Assembly (NCBI GenBank): GCA_964514665.1
Contig: CAZESH010000070.1
Span: forward strand, 1 to 15,864
Reading direction: 5' to 3'
DNA length: 15,864 nt
DNA from: CAZESH01 sp964514665
GTDB taxonomy: Bacteria > Bacillota > Bacilli > Paenibacillales > KCTC-25726
In this document: piece by piece, positions 1 through 6,824 of the stretch
How the letters are laid out: each line of letters starts with the position of its first letter
How positions within the stretch are numbered: position 1 is the stretch's first letter
Notes under the pieces: model-generated
What the model was told of the DNA's origin: nothing
The model's database searches: none
What the model saw: only the letters and a program-made list of their open reading frames with translations
Made by a program: the position numbers and the translations under genes

Positions 1-10
1 AGCATGCAGC

Positions 11-793
11 ATGGACGATCTTAGCTTTCAGATCCTGTTATTTATTATGATTGCGGGCTTTTTGGCCGCCTTTATCGATTCTATCGTCGGCGGAGGAGGG
101 CTGATCTCGCTTCCCGCGCTGCTGTTCTCCGGGCTTCCACCGGGGCTTGCCCTCGGCACCAATAAATTGGCCGGCACCTGCTCTTCCCTGACCAGTACCC
201 TTTCCTTTCTAAAGTCCGGCAAAATCCATCTGCGGCTGGCCGGCGCCTTGTTCCCTTTGTCGCTTGCGGGAGCCGCGCTCGGCGCGTACACCGTGCAGCA
301 AATCCCTTCCCACTTTTTGCGTCCTCTCGTAGTCGTGCTGCTAATCGTCATCACGATCTATACGCTTTTGCGCAAAAAAAACTGGAGGAGCCAAAGCGCC
401 TATCAAGGTCTGACGCGGCATAACGGGATTGCACTGTTCGCTGCCGCCTTCGCCATCGGTTTTTACGACGGTTTCTTCGGGCCCGGTACAGGCTCGTTTC
501 TGATGTTTATGTTTTTGCTGACGGGCTTTGATTTCGTTACTGCGGCAGGAAATGCAAAAATGCTCAATTTCGCCAGCAATATCGCCAGCTTGGCGGTCTT
601 CTTGCCGCTGCATGCGGTAAGTCTCCAATACGGCCTCCCGATGGGACTGATGATGATTGCAGGGGCATGGACGGGCTCGCGACTGGCGATCCGCAGAGGC
701 ACCGCGCTTGTCCGGCCGCTGTTTATATTGATTACTCTGCTGCTTGTGGGCAAACAGCTGTATGATTTGCTGGGAATATGGATCCGGCGTTGA
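11..793 (+). CDS. TauE/SafE family membrane exporter
   Basis: This 260-residue, very hydrophobic protein matches the TauE/SafE (old DUF81) family of anion or organosulfur exporters in the cytoplasmic membrane. The N-terminal segment has the family hallmark: a first membrane helix ending in a glycine cluster (DSIVGGGG, about residues 23-30), then a short loop with the conserved GTNKLAG motif (about 49-55). The second half repeats this pattern with YDGFFGPGTGSF (about 153-164) and GNAKMLNFASN, as expected for the internal duplication of the family. About eight membrane helices are likely and length is normal. The ATG lies only 10 bases into the window, so its ribosome binding site and promoter cannot be seen. 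The substrate cannot be read from sequence; sulfite, sulfoacetate or other sulfur anions are known for relatives. The next gene starts 87 bases downstream and is metabolically unrelated. Confidence 0.9.
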   Translation: MDDLSFQILLFIMIAGFLAAFIDSIVGGGGLISLPALLFSGLPPGLALGTNKLAGTCSSLTSTLSFLKSGKIHLRLAGALFPLSLAGAALGAYTVQQIPSHFLRPLVVVLLIVITIYTLLRKKNWRSQSAYQGLTRHNGIALFAAAFAIGFYDGFFGPGTGSFLMFMFLLTGFDFVTAAGNAKMLNFASNIASLAVFLPLHAVSLQYGLPMGLMMIAGAWTGSRLAIRRGTALVRPLFILITLLLVGKQLYDLLGIWIRR

Positions 794-810
794 AGGAGGC
801 CTGCCCCCGA

Positions 811-840
811 TTGGCGGAAGCGGCTCAGGAGGGGTATGAT
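811..840 (+). promoter_or_regulatory. Candidate sigma-A promoter of nnr
   Basis: TTGGCG (811-816) and TATGAT (835-840) are separated by 18 bases and lie 40 bases upstream of the nnr start. Each hexamer is close to the housekeeping consensus (4/6 and 5/6). The site is in the gap after the exporter, so nnr can be transcribed independently. Assigned by eye only. Confidence 0.4.
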
Positions 841-880
841 AGAAGCAGCAGACAGCATACATACGAACGGAGTGGTTTGA

Positions 881-2416
881 ATGTATTTGGTTACAGCCGC
901 TGAAATGCGCTCCCTCGACCGTTATACCATCGACACGATCGGCATTCCTGCCGCCGTATTGATGGAAAATGCCGGGGTCGCATTGGCTAGGCATATTGAG
1001 GAAATGAGCCGTACGATCAAAAATCGCAAGCCGCGTTGGGCAATTCTCGCGGGAAAGGGCAACAACGGAGGGGACGGGCTTGTCGCTGCAAGGCATATGC
1101 GCGAGCGGGGAATAGACGCCGTCGTCTTCACTGCGGAGGCGCCTTCCGCTTTTGGCGAGGACGCTGCCAAGCAGTTGGCCATTCTTCGCCACTGGGAGGT
1201 TCCGATCGTCCAATATCAGCCTGATTCTATCGATTGGACATCGTTTAACGGCATCGTCGATGCGCTCTTCGGCACGGGGGCGCAGGGTGCGCCGCGCGGC
1301 GCTTATGCCGCGATGATCCGCGAGGCCAATGCCAGCGGCTTGCCGATCATCGCAATTGATATCCCGAGCGGATTGAACGCCGATACGGGGCAAGCCTATT
1401 CCCCCTGTATCAACGCCAGGCTCACCGTTACGCTTGCCGCGATGAAGCGCGGGCTGGCCGTTTATCCCGGGGTGCAGCATGCGGGTGAAACGATCGTCGC
1501 GCCGATCGGGATTCCGGCCGCGCTCTGCAGCAAGTTTGACGTGAACACCTTTCTGGTTACGGACAGATTGCTGCAGGAGCGCTTCGCTATCGAGCTGCCG
1601 TTCATGCGTAAAGCCGATACGCATAAAGGCGCCTTCGGTCATGTCCTTGCCGTTGCAGGCTCCCGCGGGATGAGCGGAGCGGGTATACTAACAGCCAAGG
1701 CGGCTTTGCGCTCCGGCTGCGGCCTGGTTACCTGGGCGCTGCCGGACCGTCTGCTCGACAGCGCCATCGGACGGGTTCCGGAGCTGATGCTCTCGGGCAT
1801 CGCCGATCAAGGGAAGGGCGAATGGCACGCAGACAGCGCCGCAGCGCTGATTGCGCTCAGCAAAGGAAAAAAAGCCGCCGTTGTCGGGCCCGGCATTGCC
1901 AGATTCGAGCATGACGGACGCTGGCTCCGATCCTTGTGGGACAACATGGAAATTCCCATGGTGCTGGATGCGGATGCGTTGAATATCCTCGCCGATGACG
2001 GAAATTTCCCGCCCCGCGGAGAAGACGGCGCTCCGGTCGTGCTGACACCGCATCCCGGAGAAATGGCGCGGTTGACCGGGCTGACCATAGACGAGGTGCA
2101 GCGGGATCGGATCACCTGCGCCCGCGAATACGCGCTTAAGCACCGTGTGGTCCTTGTATTGAAGGGAGCGCGGACGGTGATTGCCACGCCTGACGGCGAG
2201 GTGTTCGTCAATCCAAGCGGCAATCCGGGGATGGCAACAGCAGGAGCGGGCGATGTGCTGGCAGGTGTTATCGCCTCGTATCTGGCGCAAGGCTTCGAGC
2301 CGGCAGCCGCTGCCGTATCGGGGGTTTTCGTCCACGGTCAAGCGGGCGACCGCGCCGCTGCAGCAAGACATGCCATGCATTCGTTAATTGCCGGAGATAT
2401 GATCGAGGAATTGTAG
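881..2416 (+). CDS. nnr: Bifunctional NAD(P)H-hydrate epimerase/dehydratase
   Basis: This cytoplasmic metabolite-repair enzyme restores NADH and NADPH damaged by hydration: the N-terminal half epimerises R- to S-NAD(P)HX and the C-terminal half removes water at the expense of ADP or ATP. The 511-residue length fits the fused bacterial form. The N-terminal YjeF_N domain (about 1-215) shows the NNGGDG motif at 61-66, DALFGTG, and IDIPSGLNADTG. The ribokinase-like C-terminal domain (about 240-505) shows HKGAFGHVL, GSRGMSGA, TPHPGEMARL, LKGARTVI and, near residues 455-461, AGAGDVL carrying the likely catalytic aspartate (about D459). Both active sites look intact. GGAG lies 8 bases before the ATG. 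It stands alone between unrelated genes, as is common for this housekeeping gene in Firmicutes. Confidence 0.96.
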   Translation: MYLVTAAEMRSLDRYTIDTIGIPAAVLMENAGVALARHIEEMSRTIKNRKPRWAILAGKGNNGGDGLVAARHMRERGIDAVVFTAEAPSAFGEDAAKQLAILRHWEVPIVQYQPDSIDWTSFNGIVDALFGTGAQGAPRGAYAAMIREANASGLPIIAIDIPSGLNADTGQAYSPCINARLTVTLAAMKRGLAVYPGVQHAGETIVAPIGIPAALCSKFDVNTFLVTDRLLQERFAIELPFMRKADTHKGAFGHVLAVAGSRGMSGAGILTAKAALRSGCGLVTWALPDRLLDSAIGRVPELMLSGIADQGKGEWHADSAAALIALSKGKKAAVVGPGIARFEHDGRWLRSLWDNMEIPMVLDADALNILADDGNFPPRGEDGAPVVLTPHPGEMARLTGLTIDEVQRDRITCAREYALKHRVVLVLKGARTVIATPDGEVFVNPSGNPGMATAGAGDVLAGVIASYLAQGFEPAAAAVSGVFVHGQAGDRAAAARHAMHSLIAGDMIEEL

Positions 2417-2443
2417 ACGAAGATGTCCGTTATGTGTGAAGCA

Positions 2444-2452
2444 TGGTATAAT
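2444..2452 (+). promoter_or_regulatory. Extended -10 promoter of the stress-protein gene
   Basis: TGGTATAAT is a perfect TATAAT hexamer (2447-2452) preceded by the TGn extension. It sits 28 bases after the nnr stop and 49 bases before the next start. No good -35 hexamer is present at 17 bases (TGTCCG), which fits an extended -10 promoter. Confidence 0.6.
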
Positions 2453-2501
2453 AATAGTACGGAGCACGGCTTCGTACATAATACGAAAGGGCGGATGGGC
2501 C

Positions 2502-2936
2502 ATGTTATTTTCCAATATTTTAGTTGCATTTGATGGATCGGATTTGAGCACAAAAGCGCTGGACAAAGCGATTCAACTGGCTAAGGCGAATCCCGGTTGC
2601 TCAATTGAAGTGTTGAATGTCCTGCAATTTCCCAATTTGATTCTGGGAGAGGCATACATCGCTGCCACGCCGGCCATGAAAGAATCGATGCTGGAAGAGA
2701 CGGAAAAAATGCTTGAAACAGCCGAGCAAAAGCTTAAAAGCCAAGCCGTTTCCTATCAAATCACCACAATCGAAGGCCTGCCAGCAAAAACCATTGTCGA
2801 TTTCGCCAAGAAAAAAAAATCCGATCTCATTGTTATCGGCAGCCGAGGATTAAACGGGTTCAAGGAATTGGTCTTGGGAAGCGTCAGCCACAACGTCGTG
2901 CAGCATTCCGACATCCCCGTTTTGGTTGTAAAATAA
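2502..2936 (+). CDS. Universal stress protein (UspA family)
   Basis: This 144-residue single-domain cytoplasmic Usp protein is likely ATP-binding and dimeric, with roles in stress survival inferred from the family. It begins with the usual beta strand FSNILVAFDGSDLSTKAL, containing the conserved Asp of the nucleotide pocket (D11). It ends with the family ATP-binding signature G-x2-G-x9-G-S (GSRG...LGS) followed by a last strand, DIPVLVVK. The frame is open 22 codons further upstream (ATG at 2436), but I chose 2502. That start gives the normal family length, follows the purine-rich GAAAGGGCGG about 8 bases before it, and lies downstream of the extended -10 promoter, which the earlier start would precede. 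It is monocistronic, ending in a hairpin terminator. Confidence 0.93.
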   Translation: MLFSNILVAFDGSDLSTKALDKAIQLAKANPGCSIEVLNVLQFPNLILGEAYIAATPAMKESMLEETEKMLETAEQKLKSQAVSYQITTIEGLPAKTIVDFAKKKKSDLIVIGSRGLNGFKELVLGSVSHNVVQHSDIPVLVVK

Positions 2937-2978
2937 ATTTGAGAATATATGAGTAAACTGACTTTGTCTTCATTCTGC

Positions 2979-3001
2979 GACCCGGGGAAACCCGGGTCTT
3001 T
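2979..3001 (+). terminator. Intrinsic terminator after usp
   Basis: GACCCGGG (2979-2986) and CCCGGGTC (2991-2998) form a perfect 8-bp GC-rich stem closed by a GAAA tetraloop. The following T-run is short (TTT), so termination may be partial. The site is 42 bases after the stress-protein stop. Confidence 0.65.
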
Positions 3002-3012
3002 GCTGCTGGATG

Positions 3013-3041
3013 GGGACTTTTGCGGCAAAACGGTTTATAAT
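3013..3041 (+). promoter_or_regulatory. Candidate promoter of the marR gene
   Basis: A perfect TATAAT is at 3036-3041, 49 bases before the marR start and downstream of the usp terminator. The region 17 bases upstream (GGGACT, 3013-3018) is a poor -35 match, so the -10 carries most of the evidence. Confidence 0.4.
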
Positions 3042-3090
3042 GAATTTATCAACCTGAAAAGAGCGAAATATTTTCCGAGGAGCAATTTCA

Positions 3091-3567
3091 ATGACATCGA
3101 CTAGCGACAGGAATCATGACGATTCGATCTGGAAATGGTATATGAAGGTGATTCACGGCGCGGGTGCAGGAGACATTAACGCATGGACCAAGCTGGATTT
3201 GACCATGCCGCAGATGAAAGTGCTGATGATTCTCAATATGCGCGGGGATTCCACCGTGGGGACGTTGGCCGAGATGCTGAAAACCTCTCTGCCCAACACG
3301 ACCGGTATCCTCGACCGGTTGGAAGCGCAAGGCTTAGTGGATCGCATTCCTTCAAAAGACGATCGCAGAGTAATCATGATCAGACCGACCTCCGATGCGA
3401 GAAATATTTTTCATGAACTCAGCCGCTCGGGCTTTGAAAAAATGAACCGGGTGATTCGCGGTCTCAATGATTCGCAAAGAAAAACGGTAGAGCAGGGGCT
3501 GCAGATTTTGGCGGCTGCGCTGGATAAAGACGAAGCCGAGGATTCGGATCATGCGAACAAGCCCTGA
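3091..3567 (+). CDS. MarR family transcriptional regulator
   Basis: This 158-residue DNA-binding protein is of the MarR type; such dimeric winged-helix repressors usually respond to small phenolic or toxic ligands and control efflux genes next to them. The centre shows the fold clearly: TMPQMKVLMIL (about 34-44), the helix-turn-helix STVGTLAEMLKTSLPNTTGI (about 51-70), LDRLEAQGLVDR, and the wing DDRRVIMIRPT with the conserved DxR element. The flanking helices would form the dimer. The start has CGAGGAG 8 bases upstream. The gene ends 96 bases before a degenerate MFS efflux gene with its own Shine-Dalgarno, the usual marR-efflux pairing. Its presumed local target is therefore no longer functional, so the regulator may now act elsewhere or only on itself. 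The acidic C-terminal tail is unremarkable. Confidence 0.9.
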   Translation: MTSTSDRNHDDSIWKWYMKVIHGAGAGDINAWTKLDLTMPQMKVLMILNMRGDSTVGTLAEMLKTSLPNTTGILDRLEAQGLVDRIPSKDDRRVIMIRPTSDARNIFHELSRSGFEKMNRVIRGLNDSQRKTVEQGLQILAAALDKDEAEDSDHANKP

Positions 3568-3602
3568 CTCTTGTGAAAAACATCTTGATTCTGCTTGAAA
3601 CA

Positions 3603-3634
3603 TGAATAATACTTAATGCTGAATTAATTATTCA
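3603..3634 (+). promoter_or_regulatory. Inverted repeats, candidate MarR operator
   Basis: TGAATAAT (3603-3610) and ATTATTCA (3627-3634) are perfect 8-base inverted arms with a 16-base spacer. Inside lies TTAAT (3613-3617) and ATTAA (3623-3627). The AT-rich palindromes fall between marR and the MFS remnant, immediately upstream of its ribosome binding site, where a MarR dimer would be expected to block transcription. Position and symmetry are the only evidence. Confidence 0.4.
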
Positions 3635-3663
3635 CATTCAACTAATCATTTAGGAGGCATAAC

Positions 3664-3992
3664 ATGAAGTCCGATCAAAAATGGCCGCTGGTCATTTTCA
3701 GTATCGGTGTATTCATGGCCGCGCTGGACAATGGCATCATTACATCCGCACTCACGACCATTATTTATTCCTTCGACATATCCACAACATGGGGAGCCTG
3801 ATCGATCACGCTGTATACGCTCGGTCTGGCGATCAGCGTGCTGCTGGTGCCCCGATCAACATCCTCGCTACGGGCTTCAACGGGCTCTTCTATGCTTCCG
3901 CCGTCGTTTCTGTTTTGGCACTTCTAGCCGTAATCATTGCCGGAATGCAGCGCAAAAAACGCAGCAAAACGGTAACGCAACCTGGAAATTAA
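3664..3992 (+). pseudogene. MFS drug-efflux transporter remnant (DHA2/EmrB-QacA type)
   Basis: AGGAGG (3652-3657) precedes an ATG at 3664 that reads a typical first transmembrane segment of DHA2 multidrug transporters, including FMAALDNGIITSALTTI. The frame hits TGA at 3799-3801 (codon 46), where relatives usually have Trp in the sequence GAWSITLYTLG; the reading then continues in the same frame as SITLYTLGLAISVLLVP. Just after this, near 3840-3856, the coherent frame changes. A second segment, INILATGFNGLFYASAVVSVL to the stop at 3990-3992, looks like the final membrane helix and basic tail of the same family. The whole is 329 bases against about 1,400-1,500 for an intact gene, so roughly 1.1 kb from the middle is missing. 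It is therefore a stop plus an internal, frame-shifting deletion. The upstream marR gene is intact. Confidence 0.88.
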
Positions 3993-4020
3993 AACGTGAG
4001 AGAGTCAATCTCATGGATGT

Positions 4021-4077
4021 AAAAAACAGACCTTCCAAGTCTTTAATAGACTAAAGGAAGGTCATCTTATTTTTTTT
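4021..4077. terminator. Bidirectional terminator between convergent units
   Basis: GACCTTCC (4029-4036) pairs with GGAAGGTC (4056-4063), with a second inner pair AGTCT/AGACT. On the plus strand the stem is followed by an 8-base T-run (4070-4077); on the minus strand it is followed by TGTTTTTT (complement of the A-run 4021-4026). It therefore serves both the MFS remnant and the sensor kinase. The kinase stop codon (4051-4053) and last codons lie inside the hairpin. Confidence 0.88.
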
Positions 4078-5376
4078 GCTCTTGGGCAGTCTTACCTGGA
4101 AAGTCGTGCCTTCACCCGGCTCGCTCTCGACCTCGATCGCTCCCCCGTGCATTTCCGCAATCCACGAGGCGATCGACAATCCGAGCCCCGTGCTTCCCTG
4201 CGTGCGGGAACGCGATTTGTCCACGCGGTAAAAGCGCTCGAAAATCTTCTCTATTTCTCCTCTTGCTATGCCGATTCCCGTATCCCGAACCTGGAGCATA
4301 TATGCGCCTGCATCGTCTTCCTTGAGCGAAAGAAAGATTTTTCCTCCTTCGCGGGTATATTTGACCGCATTATCCAGCAAAATGTATAGCATCTGCATCA
4401 GCTTTTCCCGATCCGCCGTGATCGGGGCTTTTCCCGCAGATTGTGCGGTAAGCTCGATGCCTTTCGCTTTTGCCACGGGAGTAAACAGTCTCGAGCAGTA
4501 CATCATCACTTCATTCAAGTCGCTTGCTTCATATTGCAGCCTTAGCTCATCATGATCCGATCGGGCGAGAAACAGCAGATTTTCCACAAGCCGATTCGTT
4601 CTCTTCAGCTCATCCTTTAGATCTCCTATCGCCTGCAGGGAAAAATCGCTCAACCGCTTTCCGTCCTCCATCTCGATCAGCTCCAGCGTCGTCTGAAAAA
4701 TGCTGAGCGGAGTGCGAAATTCGTGGGAAGCGTCGGCTGCGAACCTTTTTTGCTGCTCCACCGCCACCCGGATCGGCTTCATCGCCTTACCCGCCAGCAC
4801 ATAACCGGACCATGCGGAGGCAAAACTAAACAGGAACGAGATGAGCAGCAAAAATTCCAATGTATGCTTAAGCGTTTCCACCAACGTCGTGATATCTTTT
4901 CCGTAATAAACCATCGTTCCCGGAGAAGCCTGGCTATCCAGCGCGCGCACCGCAACCATCACATGAATCTCCTTGTCGCCGTGAAGATCAAAGCTGAATG
5001 ATCCTGTCTCTCCATTGGAATGCCATCCCTGCATCTTTTCAAGCAGAAGGTTGGCCGGAACCGGCGAATAATCACTGGCAGCAAGCAGGGTGCCGTCGGA
5101 TTTCACCACGACATAGAATACATTCGTGCGCCGCAGTCCATTCTCAAGATAATCGTCTTCTTCGGAATGGTCGGTCCCTTTTAACACGTGATGCTTCAGT
5201 TCGTTCCAATCCTGTTCGACGAACAGCTGCATGGCCAGCCTCTGATCGTGATAAGTGACCGAGGTCATGATGAAATAAGCGAGCGCCGTAAACAGAAACA
5301 ACAGCAAGGTCAGTACGGCGGCGTAAGTTAAAGTCAAGCGCAGACGGGTTTTGCGAAAAAGCTCATTAGCCTTCAA
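4051..5376 (-). CDS. Two-component sensor histidine kinase
   Basis: This 441-residue membrane kinase is the partner of the response regulator transcribed just before it. An N-terminal helix (about 15-38) and a second one (about 173-196) flank an extracytoplasmic sensor region of about 130 residues that I do not recognise. A short linker leads directly to the HisKA motif FAADASHEFRTPLS with the phosphoacceptor His at about residue 218. The catalytic domain has the N box LLDNAVKYT (N336), the G1 box VRDTGIGIA, the F box IFERFYR and the G2 box GSTGLGLSI, all intact. The start is TTG at 5376, overlapping the regulator's end by 11 bases and consistent with translational coupling; no nearby ATG would retain the first helix. 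The signal sensed is unknown. Overall layout resembles the BaeS/CiaH-like class, but no specific orthologue is claimed. Confidence 0.94.
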   Translation of the reverse strand: MKANELFRKTRLRLTLTYAAVLTLLLFLFTALAYFIMTSVTYHDQRLAMQLFVEQDWNELKHHVLKGTDHSEEDDYLENGLRRTNVFYVVVKSDGTLLAASDYSPVPANLLLEKMQGWHSNGETGSFSFDLHGDKEIHVMVAVRALDSQASPGTMVYYGKDITTLVETLKHTLEFLLLISFLFSFASAWSGYVLAGKAMKPIRVAVEQQKRFAADASHEFRTPLSIFQTTLELIEMEDGKRLSDFSLQAIGDLKDELKRTNRLVENLLFLARSDHDELRLQYEASDLNEVMMYCSRLFTPVAKAKGIELTAQSAGKAPITADREKLMQMLYILLDNAVKYTREGGKIFLSLKEDDAGAYMLQVRDTGIGIARGEIEKIFERFYRVDKSRSRTQGSTGLGLSIASWIAEMHGGAIEVESEPGEGTTFQVRLPKSKKNKMTFL

Positions 5377-6037
5377 TTTTGTATCCCACTCCCCGAATGT
5401 TGCGAATCAGCGTTTCTTTTCCCGGGATGTCGATTTTTTTGCGCAGCAGTTTGATATAAGCTTCAATCGCATTATCCGATACGTCGCTGTCGAGTCCCCA
5501 AATCCGGTCTAAAATCAATTCACGCGTAAGCACTTGTCCTTTATTCTGAATCAGCAAATCCAGCAGCTGAAATTCTCTTGGCGTCAGCTGGATTTCTTGG
5601 CCTTCACGGTAGACCTGATGGCTGCTTCGGTTGACCGTAAGATGATGCACATCGATCTGGTCATCCTGCAGCGGCGCGAAATTCCGCCGTGAAAGCGCCT
5701 TGATTCGTGCCAATAGCTCGGCGAACTCGAATGGCTTCACCATATAATCGTCCGCACCGATTTCCAAACCGGCAACGCGGTCCTCCACCGTATCCTTGGC
5801 GGTAAGCATCATTACAGCTCCCTGATATCCGTTCCTGCGCAGCTGCTCGCATACCTCAAGGCCGCTTTGACCGGGCATCATCCAGTCCAGCACAACCACG
5901 TCGTAATGAGTGGAAAAGGCCTGATCGAAGGCATCGCTCCCGTTCGTTACCCAATCGACCCGGCAGCCGTTTTTCTCCAGCATATGCATAATCATTTTAC
6001 CTAAGCGCAGATCGTCTTCAGCAAATAATACATTCAT
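5366..6037 (-). CDS. OmpR/PhoB-family response regulator
   Basis: This 223-residue cytoplasmic transcription factor is activated by phosphotransfer from the overlapping kinase. The receiver domain (1-115) has the acidic pair D8/D9, the phosphoacceptor D51 in VVVLDWMMPG, T79 and K101 in MVKPFEF, so it should be phosphorylatable. The C-terminal winged helix (about 128-222) shows LTPREFQLLDLLIQNKGQVLTRE-type helices, ELILDRIWG, the recognition helix SDNAIEAYIKLLRKK and the wing RNIRGVGYKI. I chose the ATG at 6037 rather than the in-frame 6064 because GGAGG lies 5 bases before it and the receiver begins there (MNVLFAEDD). The gene is divergent from the DUF2231 gene, and an 11-base direct repeat in the shared region (6081-6102) is a possible binding site for this protein. 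Confidence 0.95.
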   Translation of the reverse strand: MNVLFAEDDLRLGKMIMHMLEKNGCRVDWVTNGSDAFDQAFSTHYDVVVLDWMMPGQSGLEVCEQLRRNGYQGAVMMLTAKDTVEDRVAGLEIGADDYMVKPFEFAELLARIKALSRRNFAPLQDDQIDVHHLTVNRSSHQVYREGQEIQLTPREFQLLDLLIQNKGQVLTRELILDRIWGLDSDVSDNAIEAYIKLLRKKIDIPGKETLIRNIRGVGYKIEG

Positions 6038-6080
6038 AGTTTCCTCCGGCATTAAATTGGACAAGATAAATGTAGCTGGT

Positions 6081-6102
6081 TTTCTTTCAGCCTTTTTTCA
6101 GC
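6081..6102. promoter_or_regulatory. 11-bp direct repeat, candidate response-regulator box
   Basis: TTTCTTTCAGC (6081-6091) and CTTTTTTCAGC (6092-6102) are tandem 11-mers sharing TTTCAGC in exactly one-helical-turn register. OmpR/PhoB-type regulators characteristically bind such head-to-tail repeats. The pair lies between the two divergent transcription units and overlaps the -35 region of the plus-strand promoter. Confidence 0.45.
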
Positions 6103-6115
6103 ATTTATCTATAAT
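6086..6115 (+). promoter_or_regulatory. Candidate promoter of the DUF2231 gene
   Basis: A perfect TATAAT is at 6110-6115. The best -35 at 18 bases is TTCAGC (6086-6091), a poor match that is itself half of the direct repeat. A good -10 with a weak -35 covered by an activator site is the usual pattern of activated promoters. Confidence 0.45.
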
Positions 6116-6189
6116 TTAAATATATCATAGATCCTTGCATTTCCAACAAGGAGAAATTAACAGAGATATTAATAGGAGGAGAGTCAACC

Positions 6190-6657
6190 TTGTTCAACTC
6201 GATTACACCGCTTCATCCCATCATCGTTCATTTTCCCATTGTCATGCTGCTGCTGGGAGCCATCGCCCAAATCATTGCACTGTGGAAAAAGAATTTTTAC
6301 GACAAAGCGGCAAGCTTCCTGCTGGTCGGAGGATTTCTTAGCGGTATCGCCGCTTATATGACCGGTGACGATGCCGAGGAATTCGCCCGCTCGCATTATC
6401 CGGGCGCCCATTCACTGGTGGAAACCCATCAGGACTTGGCATTCTTTACATTGTTCGTCTTTGGTATAGCCATTGCCGCAAAGCTGCTGCGGTATATCCG
6501 CCCGATGAAAATCCTGACCGTTGCTGTAATCGCCTTTTCCATCCTTGGTTCGGGGCTGCTGTTTGCCACCGGACATTACGGCGGGCAGATCGTGTATCAT
6601 TCCAATAATGCACAGGTTCAAGCTCCCCAAGGCAATGCCAACACAGACAGGGATTAA
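6190..6657 (+). CDS. DUF2231 membrane protein
   Basis: This 155-residue integral membrane protein is of the DUF2231 family, whose biochemical role is not established. It begins with the family signature HPIIVHFP (residues 9-16) at the start of the first helix. Four membrane segments are visible (about 11-32, 40-58, 82-100 and 107-126). Further conserved-looking histidines are in GAHSLVETHQDLA and GHYGGQIVYHS; the histidine pattern suggests metal or haem contact, which is inference. Translation starts at TTG (6190), supported by AGGAGG ending 10 bases upstream; the next in-frame ATG would lose the signature. It is divergent from the two-component pair and carries its own terminator, so it is a candidate target gene of that system. 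Confidence 0.88.
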   Translation: MFNSITPLHPIIVHFPIVMLLLGAIAQIIALWKKNFYDKAASFLLVGGFLSGIAAYMTGDDAEEFARSHYPGAHSLVETHQDLAFFTLFVFGIAIAAKLLRYIRPMKILTVAVIAFSILGSGLLFATGHYGGQIVYHSNNAQVQAPQGNANTDRD

Positions 6658-6676
6658 GCTTAATCCGAAGCTTTGG

Positions 6677-6721
6677 CGAATAACCGCTCTTTCCAGGAGG
6701 AAAGAGCGGTTATTCGTTTTT
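6677..6721 (+). terminator. Strong intrinsic terminator after the DUF2231 gene
   Basis: Perfect 18-bp inverted arms at 6677-6694 and 6699-6716 enclose a 4-base loop and are followed by TTTTT (6717-6721). It lies 20 bases after the stop codon. Confidence 0.95.
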
Positions 6722-6736
6722 CCATTATAAATCACA

Positions 6737-6765
6737 TTGTCGATTATTGGAGGTTTTGCTATACT
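6737..6765 (+). promoter_or_regulatory. Sigma-A promoter of the TM2 gene pair
   Basis: TTGTCG (6737-6742) and TATACT (6760-6765) are exactly 17 bases apart, with 4/6 and 5/6 matches to the consensus. The site is just downstream of the preceding terminator and 60 bases from the first TM2 start. Confidence 0.6.
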
Positions 6766-6824
6766 GACGATGTAGAAAGCATCGATTAGAATTTTCAGGA
6801 AAATAGCGGAAAAGGATGTGCAAT

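Noticed and set aside
341..1642. 433-residue minus-strand open frame across the exporter and nnr
   Set aside because: It is antisense to two clearly recognised genes, has low-complexity Arg/Gly/Asp composition and no family features or ribosome binding site; a shadow of GC-rich coding sequence.
2436..2501. Longer N terminus for the stress protein
   Set aside because: Adds 22 residues absent from the Usp family and begins before the extended -10 promoter; the later ATG has a ribosome binding site.
3664..3992. Two small separate membrane-protein genes in place of one broken MFS gene
   Set aside because: The first part ends within a recognised MFS stretch and the same frame stays coherent after the stop; the second part has no own start signal.
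6135..6341. Possible small ORF upstream of and overlapping the DUF2231 gene
   Set aside because: TTG start lacking a good ribosome binding site; the frame runs out of phase through a recognised gene.
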